Origin: Sipunculus nudus
Lineage: Eukaryota; Annelida; Sipuncula; Golfingiida; Sipunculidae
Length of the DNA stretch: 64,000 bases
Direction: 5' to 3'
Assembly (NCBI GenBank): GCA_026874595.1
Contig: CM049313.1
Span: 75,630,659-75,694,658, forward strand
Part shown: positions 12,382 through 23,140 of the stretch, in pieces
Numbering within the stretch: position 1 is the stretch's first letter
How the letters are laid out: the number at the start of each line of letters is the position of its first letter
Position numbers and translations under genes: made by a program
The notes under the pieces: generated by a model
What the model was told of the DNA's origin: nothing
Databases searched by the model: none
The model's input: the letters and a program-made list of their open reading frames with translations, nothing else

Positions 12382-14760
12382 AGATACGAATGGAGGATTA
12401 ACGGCAGGTGCATGTTCGCGGCTTCGCTGGCACGTGTCACGGCGCATGAGACATTACTGATATATAACTTACGTCCATAGACTGAATACATACTGGTAAT
12501 GTACACCAACTGTGTATGTTAGGAAGGTACTCGCATGTCCACGTGACAAGCTATAAAATTAGTTCAAGACACGTGAGAAGAAATTAATTTACTTATAATT
12601 AATGAAGAGCATCCCTCAGAAGATCTGAAAAAGTGTAAACGAACTACCGGGCACTCGAAATACGAGGGTAAAGAGCCTTAGAGGCTTATATATCACCATA
12701 GTCAACTTGACCAAGCAAGTTTCGGTTTCACACCTGTCCCTTTGTTTGACTTGTATGTTCTGTCCAGGGTGGGAAATTTGCCACGGAAGACCGAGTTAAG
12801 ATATAGTTGAAGTTATGCAGGAATGGGGGAGGGAGTCCAACTGGATCGTTTCCCAACAGCGGAAGCCGAGCGCCCAACTGAGTGATATTCCACTGGCGTT
12901 TGCAGGGTAACCGGACATTTGCGATAAAATCTCACTGTTTACAGGGCTGAAAATACAGGATTTTCAGTCCAATTTCCAGAAATAAGAACAAGAGGGCGTT
13001 TATTTAAACTTATTTAAAGGGGCCCAATCACTTATAAAGCATGTTGAGTTAACATGAAAAATAGCTTCTTCTCTTTAAAATAAATCTGTACCTGCCAAAA
13101 TATTCCATGAAAGCTTTTGCTTACTCCTGTAATCGAGTGTTTACAACGGTGGATTGGGCGCGATCGCGGGTGTCAACATCAACACAATGCGTGGGGCCGT
13201 GTGCAGCATCGAACCACAACACGTGTCAATCAGGAGGTGCCCTGACTATCTTGGCCAAAAAATATAATACATGTTCCCGCAGGCTTAAAAACTTAATCGG
13301 ACCTTCTGTCACATGGCCTTGTTATGGTAAACAGACACACATGGACTGTGTTTACCAACACGCACAGCCAAAACAAGGTATTAAGCAGCCGAAAGGAGGA
13401 AATGAGACTGTGTGCTCGGATGGTTCTGCTGGGAAACGTTTGTGTAAAGCAAAACTGAACTGATAGGGTGAAAGAATAGACATAATATTTATCCTGATCG
13501 TGTCCCTTTAACCTTTTTATTATTATAAATTTTTTGATAATATTTCATATGATCAGGGAACCAGATGTTAATGACAGAATAGTTTTGCAAATCAGTAAAA
13601 AGCTTATTATAACAATACGAGATTTCATCGATTTATTTTTGTTAAATGTTTGTGGACCTAGAGCTATAATTCACTGAATTTCTGCTCAAAATTAATGTAA
13701 AAAACATTTTGATGCGAGGTTAGGGGAGGGGGGGGGGCATATTAATGGAATCGAAGTAAATCCCGCTTAGATTTCTTTTATAACGCTCCTGTGAATGATA
13801 CCTGGATCGATTGATTATCTACAAGCTGTTAGTAAACACGGTACATGTTAACAAAGAGAAAACAAAAGTGACCGTATAGTTAACAGAGTATGTGTATATG
13901 TGGGGACCTTTTTTTTAGAAAACCCTGGTTCGTCTGATTTGCCTCCAGATATCCATTTTGTATGCATTTACGGCACAGGCCGGGTTAATTCCCCCCCCCC
14001 CCCCTTTGTTATATGTTGTAAGCACGTGGATTTAAACAAAAACAGACAGCTTGTGCACCATGTGATCGGCGATTTCTTTGTGTATTAAATAAAAAGCTTC
14101 AAGAATTATCTATGTTTAAAACACTTCACATCTGGACCCCTTAGAACGGCTGTCAACTGCGGTTGTAGATTTGCTTTATTGCTTAAATCACGAGGTCACT
14201 ATTTTTTTTTATTAAAATCATTTTTCTTCAAATATGTTGCTAATAAATGAATTAACACTACATTAAAATCTGAATACTCTTTTGCATTCTCAGTTTTACT
14301 TACTACCGAATTCAGAGCACCGCTGTATTTTTAGTTGTCGTAGTTTGCTTGTACTTCTGGAATGTTGAAAAAAAACTTTGCTGATATACGTCCCCCGTCA
14401 CCAAACTCTCACCGCTGATAGATTCTAGTCTTGACGCAGTCACCATAGAGTACTTTCGCGTCGCATCCTTATCATACCTTGACAGGTTAATAACTCGCTG
14501 TTACTGGAAACCCTCGTAGGGGCTGCCATTTTACGAACACTCTGAAAACAAGATGTCACTGGTAGTATTTCGTAATCATATATATACCGCTATTCAGATG
14601 TTAACATTTATGAAAACATCGTCAAGTGTGGGAACGTCACTACAAACAGGTTTATCAATGGTCACCTTTGACCTTGCTTGGCTGTATCTATGTAAATTAC
14701 TGGTAGTCTCCTTTCTTTTTTAACTAACAAGATAAATATATGCCAGTCCACATTTTCTTT
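12382..14760. repeat. 2-kb direct duplication, copy 1
   Basis: This copy is collinear with 17851-19893 in the same orientation. Both copies start at the shared GGAGGATTAACGGC and end at the shared GCCAGTCCACATTTTCTT. Shared blocks occur throughout, for example GGCACGTGTCACGGCGCATG near the start and GAAACCCTCGTAGGGGCTGC near the end. Copy 1 carries an extra ~494-bp TTAA-flanked insertion. No coding sequence was recognised. It could be a local segmental duplication or two copies of an unclassified mobile element. Confidence 0.9.
13014..13511. mobile_element. MITE with TTAA target duplication (piggyBac-like)
   Basis: The element lies between two TTAA tetranucleotides (13014-13017 and 13508-13511). 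Its ends are imperfect inverted repeats, AGGGGCCCAATCA on the left and AGGGACACGATCA on the reverse complement of the right. The equivalent point in duplication copy 2 (near 18470) has a single TTAA and no insert, so this is a resolved presence/absence site. TTAA duplication is the piggyBac hallmark. A 118-codon open frame inside looks incidental. Confidence 0.85.
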
Positions 14761-14784
14761 GGACTGGCCATGTCCATGAAATAG

Positions 14785-16545
14785 TTATGACTTAATTGTT
14801 GCTTCGGACAAATATGCAGGGGCTAAACCATTCACACATTGATAAGTTAGACACAAAGCCTTGAAATTGACCCGATGCTTAACAGGAAGCCAGTGAAGAT
14901 CTCTTAGAACTCCTGTGATGCTGTCACGCATACGCTTCCTGGTGACTATCTGAGCTGCACAGTTCTGAACGCGCTGCAGTATAGCGATCTGCGCAGCTGG
15001 TACATTCAGAAGGAGTGAGTTGCAGCTATCAAGCTTTGTTGAGATAAAGGCTTGTATCAGTCGTTCTGTGGCGTCAGGTGTAAGCATGTGTCTTACTGCC
15101 GCAATGTTATGGAGATGGAAATAGCATGTTTTGCAGATGTGACGAACATGCTCTTTTATTGTTGCAGCCTGTTTCCACATTGGTCCCAAGCTTCTGATGT
15201 AGGGGCTAGCTAAGACAGTATTGGCCCCGACACCTAGGGCTGGAATGTCAACCCTTGTCCAGAGACGGGGTGATGTTAGTACCATGAGTTAAGATCAGCA
15301 ATGAATTGATTCGTCAATGGTGGTTGAGGTATGGAAATTGAAGGTCATAGCTAGCTGATCATCTTCTGCATATAGATGATTGAGGAGCCCATGTTGAGCG
15401 GCAATGTCACAGATAGGAGCAGTGAACATGGATAACAGAATGGGGCCAAGCACTGACCCCTGGGGGACGCCGTGACACACATCCAGGGCAGTGGAGGTCT
15501 CATCATTGAAAATTACAGTTTGCGTCCTGCTGCTGAGATAGTCTTTCAACCATTCCAGGACCTTACCTTTTATGCCGTACCTGTGACGGAGCCTGTCAAG
15601 CAGAATTGGATGGGAGATGCTATCAAATGCAGCAGACAGGTCCAACAACACAAGAATCACACCTTGTTGGTTGTCAAAAGCCGAGAGGATATCATTGTGC
15701 ATCTAGACCCAGTTGTGGCTGTGTTGTAAACACAGGGCCACAGGTCCCTGCCTTCATGCATCTAGCGGACGGGAGTAGGCTACACCTGAGAGATGTTGGG
15801 TGCCTATCCCAGTCCCCATGTGCGATTGTTTCAAGCAGCAGTGTGCATGCATATATGTTGCATCATCACTGGTGACATGGTGTGTCCTGTGATTCGACCA
15901 CTGGATACACACACAACAAGGTAACACACTGGATTGTTTCAGCTGGCCAGGCACATGTATCACATTTCAGCTGGGTGCGCCAGTAACTTGGCAGTGATGA
16001 TGTAACACGTGCAGTGCACACGGCAAGCCTGAAACAATCGCCAGCCAATCACCCGGGGCTAAACCACATAAATGTACCCAAAGCGGGTACAACGTTGTCA
16101 TCTGCATGCGCTCCTGTCCGCTAGATAAATGAAGGCAAGGACCTGTGGCTCTGTGTTTACAACAGAGCCACAACTGGGTCTAATTGTGCATCCTGAGTAG
16201 AGCAGTCTCAACACTATGACGTGCACGATATGCTGATTGAACCTAAGGGTACAGAGCATTATCCTTCAGATGGATGGTGAGTTGCTTGGCCACAACCCTC
16301 TCTACTACCTTAAAGAGGAACGGTAGATTTGACACAGGCCTGACGTTTGACAAATGCTGGTGTCAGGGGTAGACTTTTTTTAGAAGCGGGGTAACAAGTG
16401 CCCGTTTCCATTCACTTGGAAATACTCCTAAAGATAGAGACGAGTTGATGACGTCTTTGATGACAAGAGTGAGGATTTGCATGTTGGACTTGAGCATCCA
16501 TGTTGGCCAGGGGTCAAGTTGAGTTGTTTTGGATGGTGATTTACC
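14785..16545 (-). pseudogene. Non-LTR retrotransposon reverse transcriptase fragment, dead
   Basis: Reading leftward on the minus strand, this contains pieces of a reverse transcriptase of the Jockey/CR1/L2 kind. First comes an N-terminal part with PSEWKRALVTPLLKK and VRPVSNLPFLFKVVERVV (about 16400-16290). A palm part at 15702-15295 has LLDLSAAFDSISHPILLDRL and GVPQGSVLGPILL. A C-terminal part at 15285-14785 has LDSCNSLLLNVP and LRDLHWLPVKHRV. It is broken by in-frame stops, a deletion or frameshift near 15290, and a foldback element at 15704-16182. The catalytic YADD box reads YAED. The 5' part (endonuclease, ORF1) is missing, as is common for truncated copies. Confidence 0.9.
15704..16182. 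mobile_element. Foldback MITE with 10-bp target duplication (Mutator-like)
   Basis: This 479-bp element starts TAGACCCAGTTGTGGCT and ends with its inverse. The inverted arms match closely for about 70 bp; weaker matches continue toward the centre (GCGATTGTTTCA and CATCATCACTG recur in inverse), so nearly the whole element folds back. It is flanked by a perfect 10-bp direct repeat, ATTGTGCATC (15694-15703 and 16183-16192), and interrupts the retrotransposon reverse transcriptase. Long arms with 9-11-bp target duplications are typical of Mutator-like elements. No transposase is present. Confidence 0.88.
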
Positions 16546-16821
16546 ATCTGCACTTTCCCAGCTATAAAAGAAGAGAATTTATAATAATAAGGAAAAAGAA
16601 CCTTTTCTTGTAAACTAGGCAAAGAGAATGGAAAAAATATTATTTCTCTTAGCAAACTCATTGCACCTGAAAACAACTTGTACAATGTTGAAAGATCATG
16701 TAGTGTCTGACATAATAAAGCATTATTGTGCAATGTGTGTATGGATTTTTGGCATGAAATAAAAACATTATATGCTATAATATAAATAATATATGCTTCT
16801 GATCGGAGAACACAAATGTAC

Positions 16822-17144
16822 CACACCAGGAGGGTATAAGTTCATCCCATTTGTGTGTGTGTGTGTGTGTGTGTGTTTGTTCACAAAACTCATTCTATGA
16901 TGGGAACCTCAAGAAATTTTAAGGGCATTTCGGGAATGGGCCAAAGGAGAATCCATTTGTTCTTGATGTGTGATCTAGTTTCAGGAATCAAGGAATTTTG
17001 ACAAAGTACAGTCAATTATACATGAATGAACCTGTGAATATAGGTTCGAATAAGTGAATGCAAACCTGTTTTTTTTTAGAGCATCCAACAAAAGAGCCCC
17101 CCTGCATGGGGGAGACTTGCATTCCTTAGAATGCAGATTTCTAG
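16822..17144 (+). mobile_element. Helitron-like repeat (family F), 3' end with hairpin and CTAG
   Basis: This resembles 22545-22859 along its length; shared phrases include GAATAAGTGAATGCAAACC and the terminal hairpin. The 3' end has hairpin GCATTC-CTTA-GAATGC (17119-17134), six bases, then CTAG followed by T, which is the Helitron terminus layout. A (GT)n tract lies near 16852-16874. The 5' limit is approximate. Confidence 0.6.
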
Positions 17145-17850
17145 TACCAAATGTTGTTTGCAAGATTGACACACCATCATACAAAATTACTGAACCACAC
17201 AACCTTAACCTCCCCTCACAATTTAATAAGTAAATATACATCATACACAGCTGAACAATCAAGTACAGACAGACAATTAGTGCACAGCTTGTCATGTTGA
17301 TAATCAGCCATATACTTAACAGATGATACATGAACATATAGAATGCTAAGGTAAGATCACACACCTCGCATGCACACCTGAAACATATGTACACTACATA
17401 TACATCAAATTCTTGGGTTTTATAAACATATAATGGTAGTATATACTATGAAGTAGTATGCTATAAACATGGCTGGATTGAGTATACATTAAACATAGCC
17501 AGTATGATTATAAAGCAGATTACACCACAATAAGAACATTGCATAGAGAAAACGTACAAAACCCTACACAGGAAATTCAAAAGTCCATGACTGCAAATAC
17601 CAGTACTGTCTACTGCCAATGATAACCATTTTGGCAACTGATTTATGACTTATCATTAAACCTGTAGGGACACAGACAAACATCAAATTCAACCCTCTTG
17701 ATATCTCTTGTTCAATGATGGTAAAACATTTAACAGTCATTGTTATCTGAATATTTAATGTGCCATTTCTTGGACTATTTTTAATGATTATTTGTAATAA
17801 TTATTAATTCTGGTTTATATTTTCCATTCTGAATAACTTTTTTAAATATG
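17145..17850. other. Unassigned stretch between repeat family F and duplication copy 2
   Basis: No gene or clear repeat was recognised here. A 137-codon minus-strand frame overlapping the left side has no recognisable domain. Confidence 0.4.
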
Positions 17851-19893
17851 AGATATAAATGGAGGATTAACGGCCGGTGTTGGCCGCTTCGCTGGCACGT
17901 GTCACGGCGCATGAGACATTACTGATATATACTAGTAACTTACGTCCATAGACTGAACACATACTGGTAATGTACACCAACTGTATAGGTCAGGAAGGTA
18001 CTCGCATGTCCACGTGACAAGTTATAAAATAAGGTCAAGACGCTTTAGAAGAAATGAATTTGTTTATAGCCAATGAAGAGCATCGCTCAGAAGATCTGAT
18101 AGATACAAGTGTAAACAAACTGCCGGGCGTTCATAAATACAAGGGTATACAGGCCGGTGGTATATAACCACAGTCAACTTGACCGAGCAAGTTTCGGTTT
18201 CACCCAAATCCCTTTGTTTGGTTTGTATGTTGGTTTGTTAATCCTCTGTCCAGGGTCGAAAATTTGCCACGGAAGACTGAGTTAAGTTTTAGTTAATGTT
18301 ATGCAGGAAGGGGGAGGGAATCCAACTGGCCCGAGAGATATTCCACTGGCGTTTACATGTCGGGTTACCGGACATTCGCGATAATATCTCACTGTTTATA
18401 GGGCTGAAAATACAGGGTTTGTTGTCCTATTTTCAGAAATAAGAGCAAGAGGGCGATTATTCAAACTTATTTAACCTTTTTATTATATATTTTTGATAAT
18501 ATTTCATATGATTAGGGAACCAGATGTTAATAACAGAATTGATTTGCAAATCAGTTAAAAGCGCATTATATTAAAACGAGATTTTGTCAATTTATTTTTG
18601 TGAAAGAAATGTCCTTGGACCTAGAGCTTAGGTTCAGTAAATTCTGCTCAAAATAAATATGTAACAGACAATTTGATGCGGGTTGGGGGGGGGGGGGTAT
18701 GGGATTCGTGGTTGACCCTGCGCATATATAAATGGACTGAAAGTAAATGGACAAAGTAATTTCTGCTAAGATTTTTTTTAAATAACGCTCCTATGACTGA
18801 TGCTTGAGATTGATTATCTACAAGCTGTTATAAACACGGTACATGTTAACAAAGAGAAAAAGTGACCAAGTATAATTAACAGAGTATCTGTATCTGTATA
18901 TCTTTTTTTTTTAGAAAACCCTGGTTCGTCTGATGTGCCTCCAGATAACCATTTTGTATGCATTTAGACTACGGCACAGGCCGAGTTTTTTTTTTTTTTT
19001 TTGCCCCCCCCCCCCTTGTTATGTTGTAAGCACGTGGATATAAACAAAAAACAGACAGCTTGTGCACCATGTGATCGGCGATTTCTTTGTGTATTTAATA
19101 AACAGCTTCAAGGAATTATCTATGTTTAAAACACTTCACATCTGGACCCCTTAGAACGGCTGTCAACTGCGGTTGTCGATTTGCTTTATTGTTTTTTCCT
19201 TAATTCATGAGGTCACTATTTTTTTATTAAAACCATTTTATTGAAATATGTTGCTCATAAATGAATAACCTCTACATTACAATCTGAATACTCTTTTGCA
19301 TTCTTAGTTTTACTTTTTACCGAAATCACAGTACCGCTATATTTTGAGTTGTCGTAGTTTGCTTTTTCTCCTGGAATGAAAAGCAGGGGTTCTAATAACC
19401 TAGTTGCGAAGTAGCCAGAGCATTAATCATGTAACTGGTAGATCCTACTATAATTTGCAAATTTAGGTGTGGTCCGAAAAAAGTGTTATTCCGCTATAAC
19501 TTTGCTGATATACGTCCCCTGCCACCAAGCTCTCTCCGCTAATAGATTCTAGTCTTGACGCAGTCACCATAGAGAACTTTTGCGTCGTATCCTTATCGAA
19601 CCTTGACAGGTTAATATCTCGCTGTTTCTGGAAACCCTCGTAGGGGCTGCCATTTTACGAACACACTGAAAACAAGATGTCACTGGTCGTAAATCGTAAT
19701 CATATATATACCGCTATTCAGTAGAATTTTTGATTTGCTAACATTTATGAAAACATCGTCAAGGATGGGAACGTCATTAGAAACTGGTTTATCAATGTTC
19801 ACTTTTGACCTTTCTTAGCTCTATGTAAACTACTGGTCGTCTCCTTTCTTTCTTAACCAACAAGATAAATTTATGCCAGTCCACATTTTCTTG
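17851..19893. repeat. 2-kb direct duplication, copy 2
   Basis: This is the direct-repeat partner of 12382-14760. It lacks the TTAA-flanked insertion but has about 110 extra bases at ~19381-19496 that are absent from copy 1, plus different homopolymer lengths near 18682 and 18990. Differences are scattered along its length, so the duplication is not recent. Confidence 0.9.
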
Positions 19894-20828
19894 TGCTCTC
19901 GGAGCAATGGTAGCAGGTTACTCAGAAGTAGAGAGATAATAGGCTAGCATGCTTCCTCTGTCTTTATGTGCTTTCTCCTTTTTTTCTTTCTTTATGCGGG
20001 GGGGGGGGGGGGGGCAAGGGGAGGAGAAGTGGCTTCAGTTGTTAGTGGAACTAAATATCAATACTGGTTAATTAACAATAGAGCATTTACTCTGCAACCA
20101 CACAGGGATCTTGATAGCTGTGCCATCTGGTGAATTGAATTCAAACTAAACGAATCAAATTTGTCCAGTGATGAGAGGAGCTAGATCATTTGAAGACAAA
20201 TATGACAAAATACAACTCTGTTAAATGTGTCACCATAAAGCTATTTGTAATTGCATGACTTCAGGTGGACAATTTATCAAACCGGTGTCCTTCGTTAACA
20301 GTTGAAGTGCATGGTGGCATTTTTTCTTCATGTGATGTTGTTAAGTATTGAACTTGTGATTTTGGGACATTAGGACATGGTTAGAAATCACTAAAATGGC
20401 GACAGTAGTTCTGATTAATGATGCTACATTCATTCACCTTCATTTAGAAACGTATAGTAAAGGTACCAAATGTCTAATTGCTGAGTCTTTGTGGTAAAAA
20501 AGAAAGTCCTTCCTATTTCAGAGATCCAAAGTAAGCCACTTTCTATTTCAATAGCTATTTCTTGGGTATGGAAGTATATTTTTATCTTATTTGGAGTGCA
20601 AAATAGAATTACATAGAAATGTAAATACATTTCAAATTTGTTTCAACAGCACTGATAATGGTTTTCCTTGAAGTTTATGGTATTATCCTAATGGGGACAT
20701 TCCACAACTCTCTTTTAAATATACTATCTCCATAATTTACATGTCTAAGGGCTTCAACAAGCATTCCCTATATTAAGGACGAAAATGTTATAAGCCGTTT
20801 GGTGATTAGGATAAAAAATGAAAGATAT
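19894..20828. other. Unassigned region with a poly-G tract
   Basis: No coding or structured element was recognised. A G-run of about 18 lies near 19998-20015. Confidence 0.4.
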
Positions 20829-22471
20829 GGTTCTCAGGCACTGTCCGCATCAATTTTAACCCCCCACATCAAACATTTTTATTTTGATGTTCATCTTTTA
20901 AGTAGATTAAACAAGAACCCATGGGTCTCGACGCTCAGCTGAACTTGTCTATAAGGATAGATTTTAAGAAATTTTTCACAATGACAGTCCTGTGACCTTA
21001 ACCAATGACCGTGTGACCAAAAAATCTTAGAACTTATTATCCTTTAACTTGCAGCTTTTAGATTATTGTAACAATCTTTTATAAAGTGACCTTGACCTCT
21101 GACCAGGTAACCTCAAAATCTACAGATTTCCTCACTATCGGCAAGTAAGCAATGTGTGAAAGATGGAAAGTTCGGGATGAGAAATTTGATTACAGTGCAT
21201 CCAAAGTATTTTTAAAAATGTGGCTCCTGCGACCTTAACTTTGATCTCTGGACCCTGAAAATCAAAATGAATTTACTTAAGTGGTGGGTCATTATTAAAT
21301 CAAGTTTGAAGCCAATCTGTCCATCCAAAGCAGAATTATAATCCATAAACTAATTTGTGAATGGAAGGGCCCTGTGACCTTGACCTTTGACCCCTAAATC
21401 GAACAGAATCTTCCCCTATTGGAAGGTCAACAAAATCTTGAAGATGGAAGGTCTGTGATGAAATGTTTGGTTTCAAATGCATACGCACTCTTTTTAAAGA
21501 AATGAGTCCTATGACCTTGACCTTTGACTGTTGGACCCTAAAATCAAAACGGTTCTAACTTTAGTGGCGAGTCATATATAAGCTAAGTTTGAGACCAATA
21601 TGTCAAAATGAACTGGAGTTGTCATGTGGAAGCTAATTTGTGAACATATGACCCCTGTGACCTTGACATTTGATCAAATTCATTTATGCTCTCCCACTAC
21701 TGGGAAGTCAGCTAAATGCGAAAAATGGAAAGTTTAGGATGAAAAACTTGGCTTAAAATGCAGCCATAATCTTTTTAAACAAGTCCTGTGACCTTTGACC
21801 TCATGACCCCAAAATCGTTCTTGGTTCTTGCTTTAGTGCCGGACCATATGTAAGTCAAGTTTGAAATCCATGTGTCAATACAACCTGGAGTTATCATCTG
21901 GAAACATAATTGTGTGGATTGACGTATGGACTGACGAACAGACAGACACACAAGGTGATTACTATATGGCATCCACTTGTGATCAATAAACATACCAGGT
22001 TTAGGGACACTAGATGTAATTACAGCTGAGAAACTGACATGATTGTTGTCATTTTATGGTAAAAAAAAAATGAAAAATATTCATTAAAATAGCAAAAATA
22101 CAGGTGGCGCCACCACTTTAGGGAACTGACAAAACTAGTCATGGTCAAGATTCAAGACAATCCATGCATTAATTATCAAGATATTGGAGGTTTTGTATTA
22201 CATTTCTGATTATTCTGAGGGGTACTTTTAAGCCCCATAGCTCGGAGGATATAGGTCACAGTGACCTACTTTCAGGTTTCCAAGGAGATTTTTTACTGAC
22301 CTCCTTGGATGTTCACTTAGAAGTTTCTTGGACCAGCAGTTACGACTTGTGCCAAAAAAACTTTTATTATCATGCTTTTCCTAGTTCTGACATTTTTAAT
22401 GATAGATACAAAAAAAAGTAAAAAATAAAATACCTGCCGCAGTGATTTCTGAAAAAAAGTGCCCAAGAACC
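20829..22471. mobile_element. MITE with GGTTCTCAG inverted ends, split by a nested repeat
   Basis: The left end GGTTCTCAGGCACTG (20829) and right end CAAGAACC (22471) correspond to both ends of the compact copy at 39964-40216. Both copies share TTTTAACCCCCC near the left end and TGATTTCTGAAAAAAAGTGCC-like sequence near the right. The 253-bp unit is stretched here to 1.64 kb by a minus-strand Helitron-like insertion starting at about 20911. Confidence 0.65.
20911..22390 (-). mobile_element. Helitron-like element (family C/D end), minus strand, with TGACCTTTGACC units
   Basis: On the minus strand the 3' end is at 20911 and reads AGCTGAGCGTCGAGACCCATGGGTC plus a short T-rich tail, matching the ends at ~43346, 50596 and 62595. 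The body contains about four degenerate repeats of ~145-290 bp, each holding TGACCTTGACCTTTGACC-like runs, then a C-family segment with GGTGGCGCCACC at 22103-22114. The distal limit is approximate. Confidence 0.6.
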
Positions 22472-22544
22472 ATTTTTTGGCCTAAGACTTCACTTAAAAA
22501 GAGTCACAAGATCATGCCAGTATAACAGTATGGCATTTTATGCC

Positions 22545-22859
22545 TTGGCCAGCAGGGTATGCATTAATCCCTGTATGTTCGTTTGTTCAAAATTGGAATC
22601 TCATGAAATTTTCAGAGCATTTCAGGAATTGGCAAATGAATAATTGATCAGATTGTGGTGTAGATTCAGCATATGATCCTGATTCATGAATACCATCAAA
22701 GAATTATTCACAAATATAAAGTCATTTATTCATGAATGAAGATGGGAATATGGGTTGAATAAGTGAATGCAAACCCCATTTTTGGAGCATCCCACCACAG
22801 GGACCCCCCACATGGTGTACACTTGCATAAGTTGCATTCCTTTGAATGCACATTTATAG
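22545..22859 (+). mobile_element. Helitron-like repeat (family F), second copy
   Basis: This is the partner of 16822-17144. The terminal hairpin GCATTC-CTTT-GAATGC is at 22834-22849. The terminal tetranucleotide is ATAG instead of CTAG, a one-base decay. Confidence 0.55.
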
Positions 22860-22997
22860 TTTTTTTTGCAAAACACAATTAAACTGTAGAAAATCGCATT
22901 TCTTTTATGTCATGCACCCTTCTTTCAATAATCACATGATGATTCTCACATATCTTAAACAGTTACCATATAAAACAGTAAAACTTTTACAATTTTT

Positions 22998-23003
22998 TTT
23001 ATT
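22998..23003 (-). terminator. Polyadenylation signal of SSR2 (AATAAA)
   Basis: An AATAAA hexamer on the minus strand, 24 bases past the SSR2 stop codon. This is unusually close; a longer 3'UTR with another signal is possible. Confidence 0.45.
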
Positions 23004-23026
23004 AAAGACGTAGAATAGTGGGAATG

Positions 23027-23140
23027 CTAGTTCTTCTTGGGCTTGGACTGTGCCTGGTATTTGTTGGTGCTGCTGTACCACAGGAGGAAGGGGATCCCAA
23101 GTGAAGGCAGGGTCATCACAGCAAAGGCTGCCCAGTCCAG
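23027..23140 (-). CDS. SSR2: SSR2 coding exon 5 (transmembrane segment and stop)
   Basis: 37 codons plus TAG. The exon encodes the transmembrane helix and the lysine-rich cytosolic tail. The acceptor is at 23142-23141. Confidence 0.96.
   Translation of the reverse strand: MDWAAFAVMTLPSLGIPFLLWYSSTNKYQAQSKPKKN

Noticed and set aside
13107-13463. 118-codon frame inside the TTAA-flanked MITE
   Set aside because: It fills a non-autonomous element, shows no transposase motif, and the related copy at 34.2-34.5 kb does not keep it open.
12382-19893. LTR retrotransposon with the 2-kb copies as LTRs
   Set aside because: The interior reverse transcriptase is of non-LTR type and on the minus strand, the copies lack TG...CA ends, and no 4-6-bp flanking duplication was seen.
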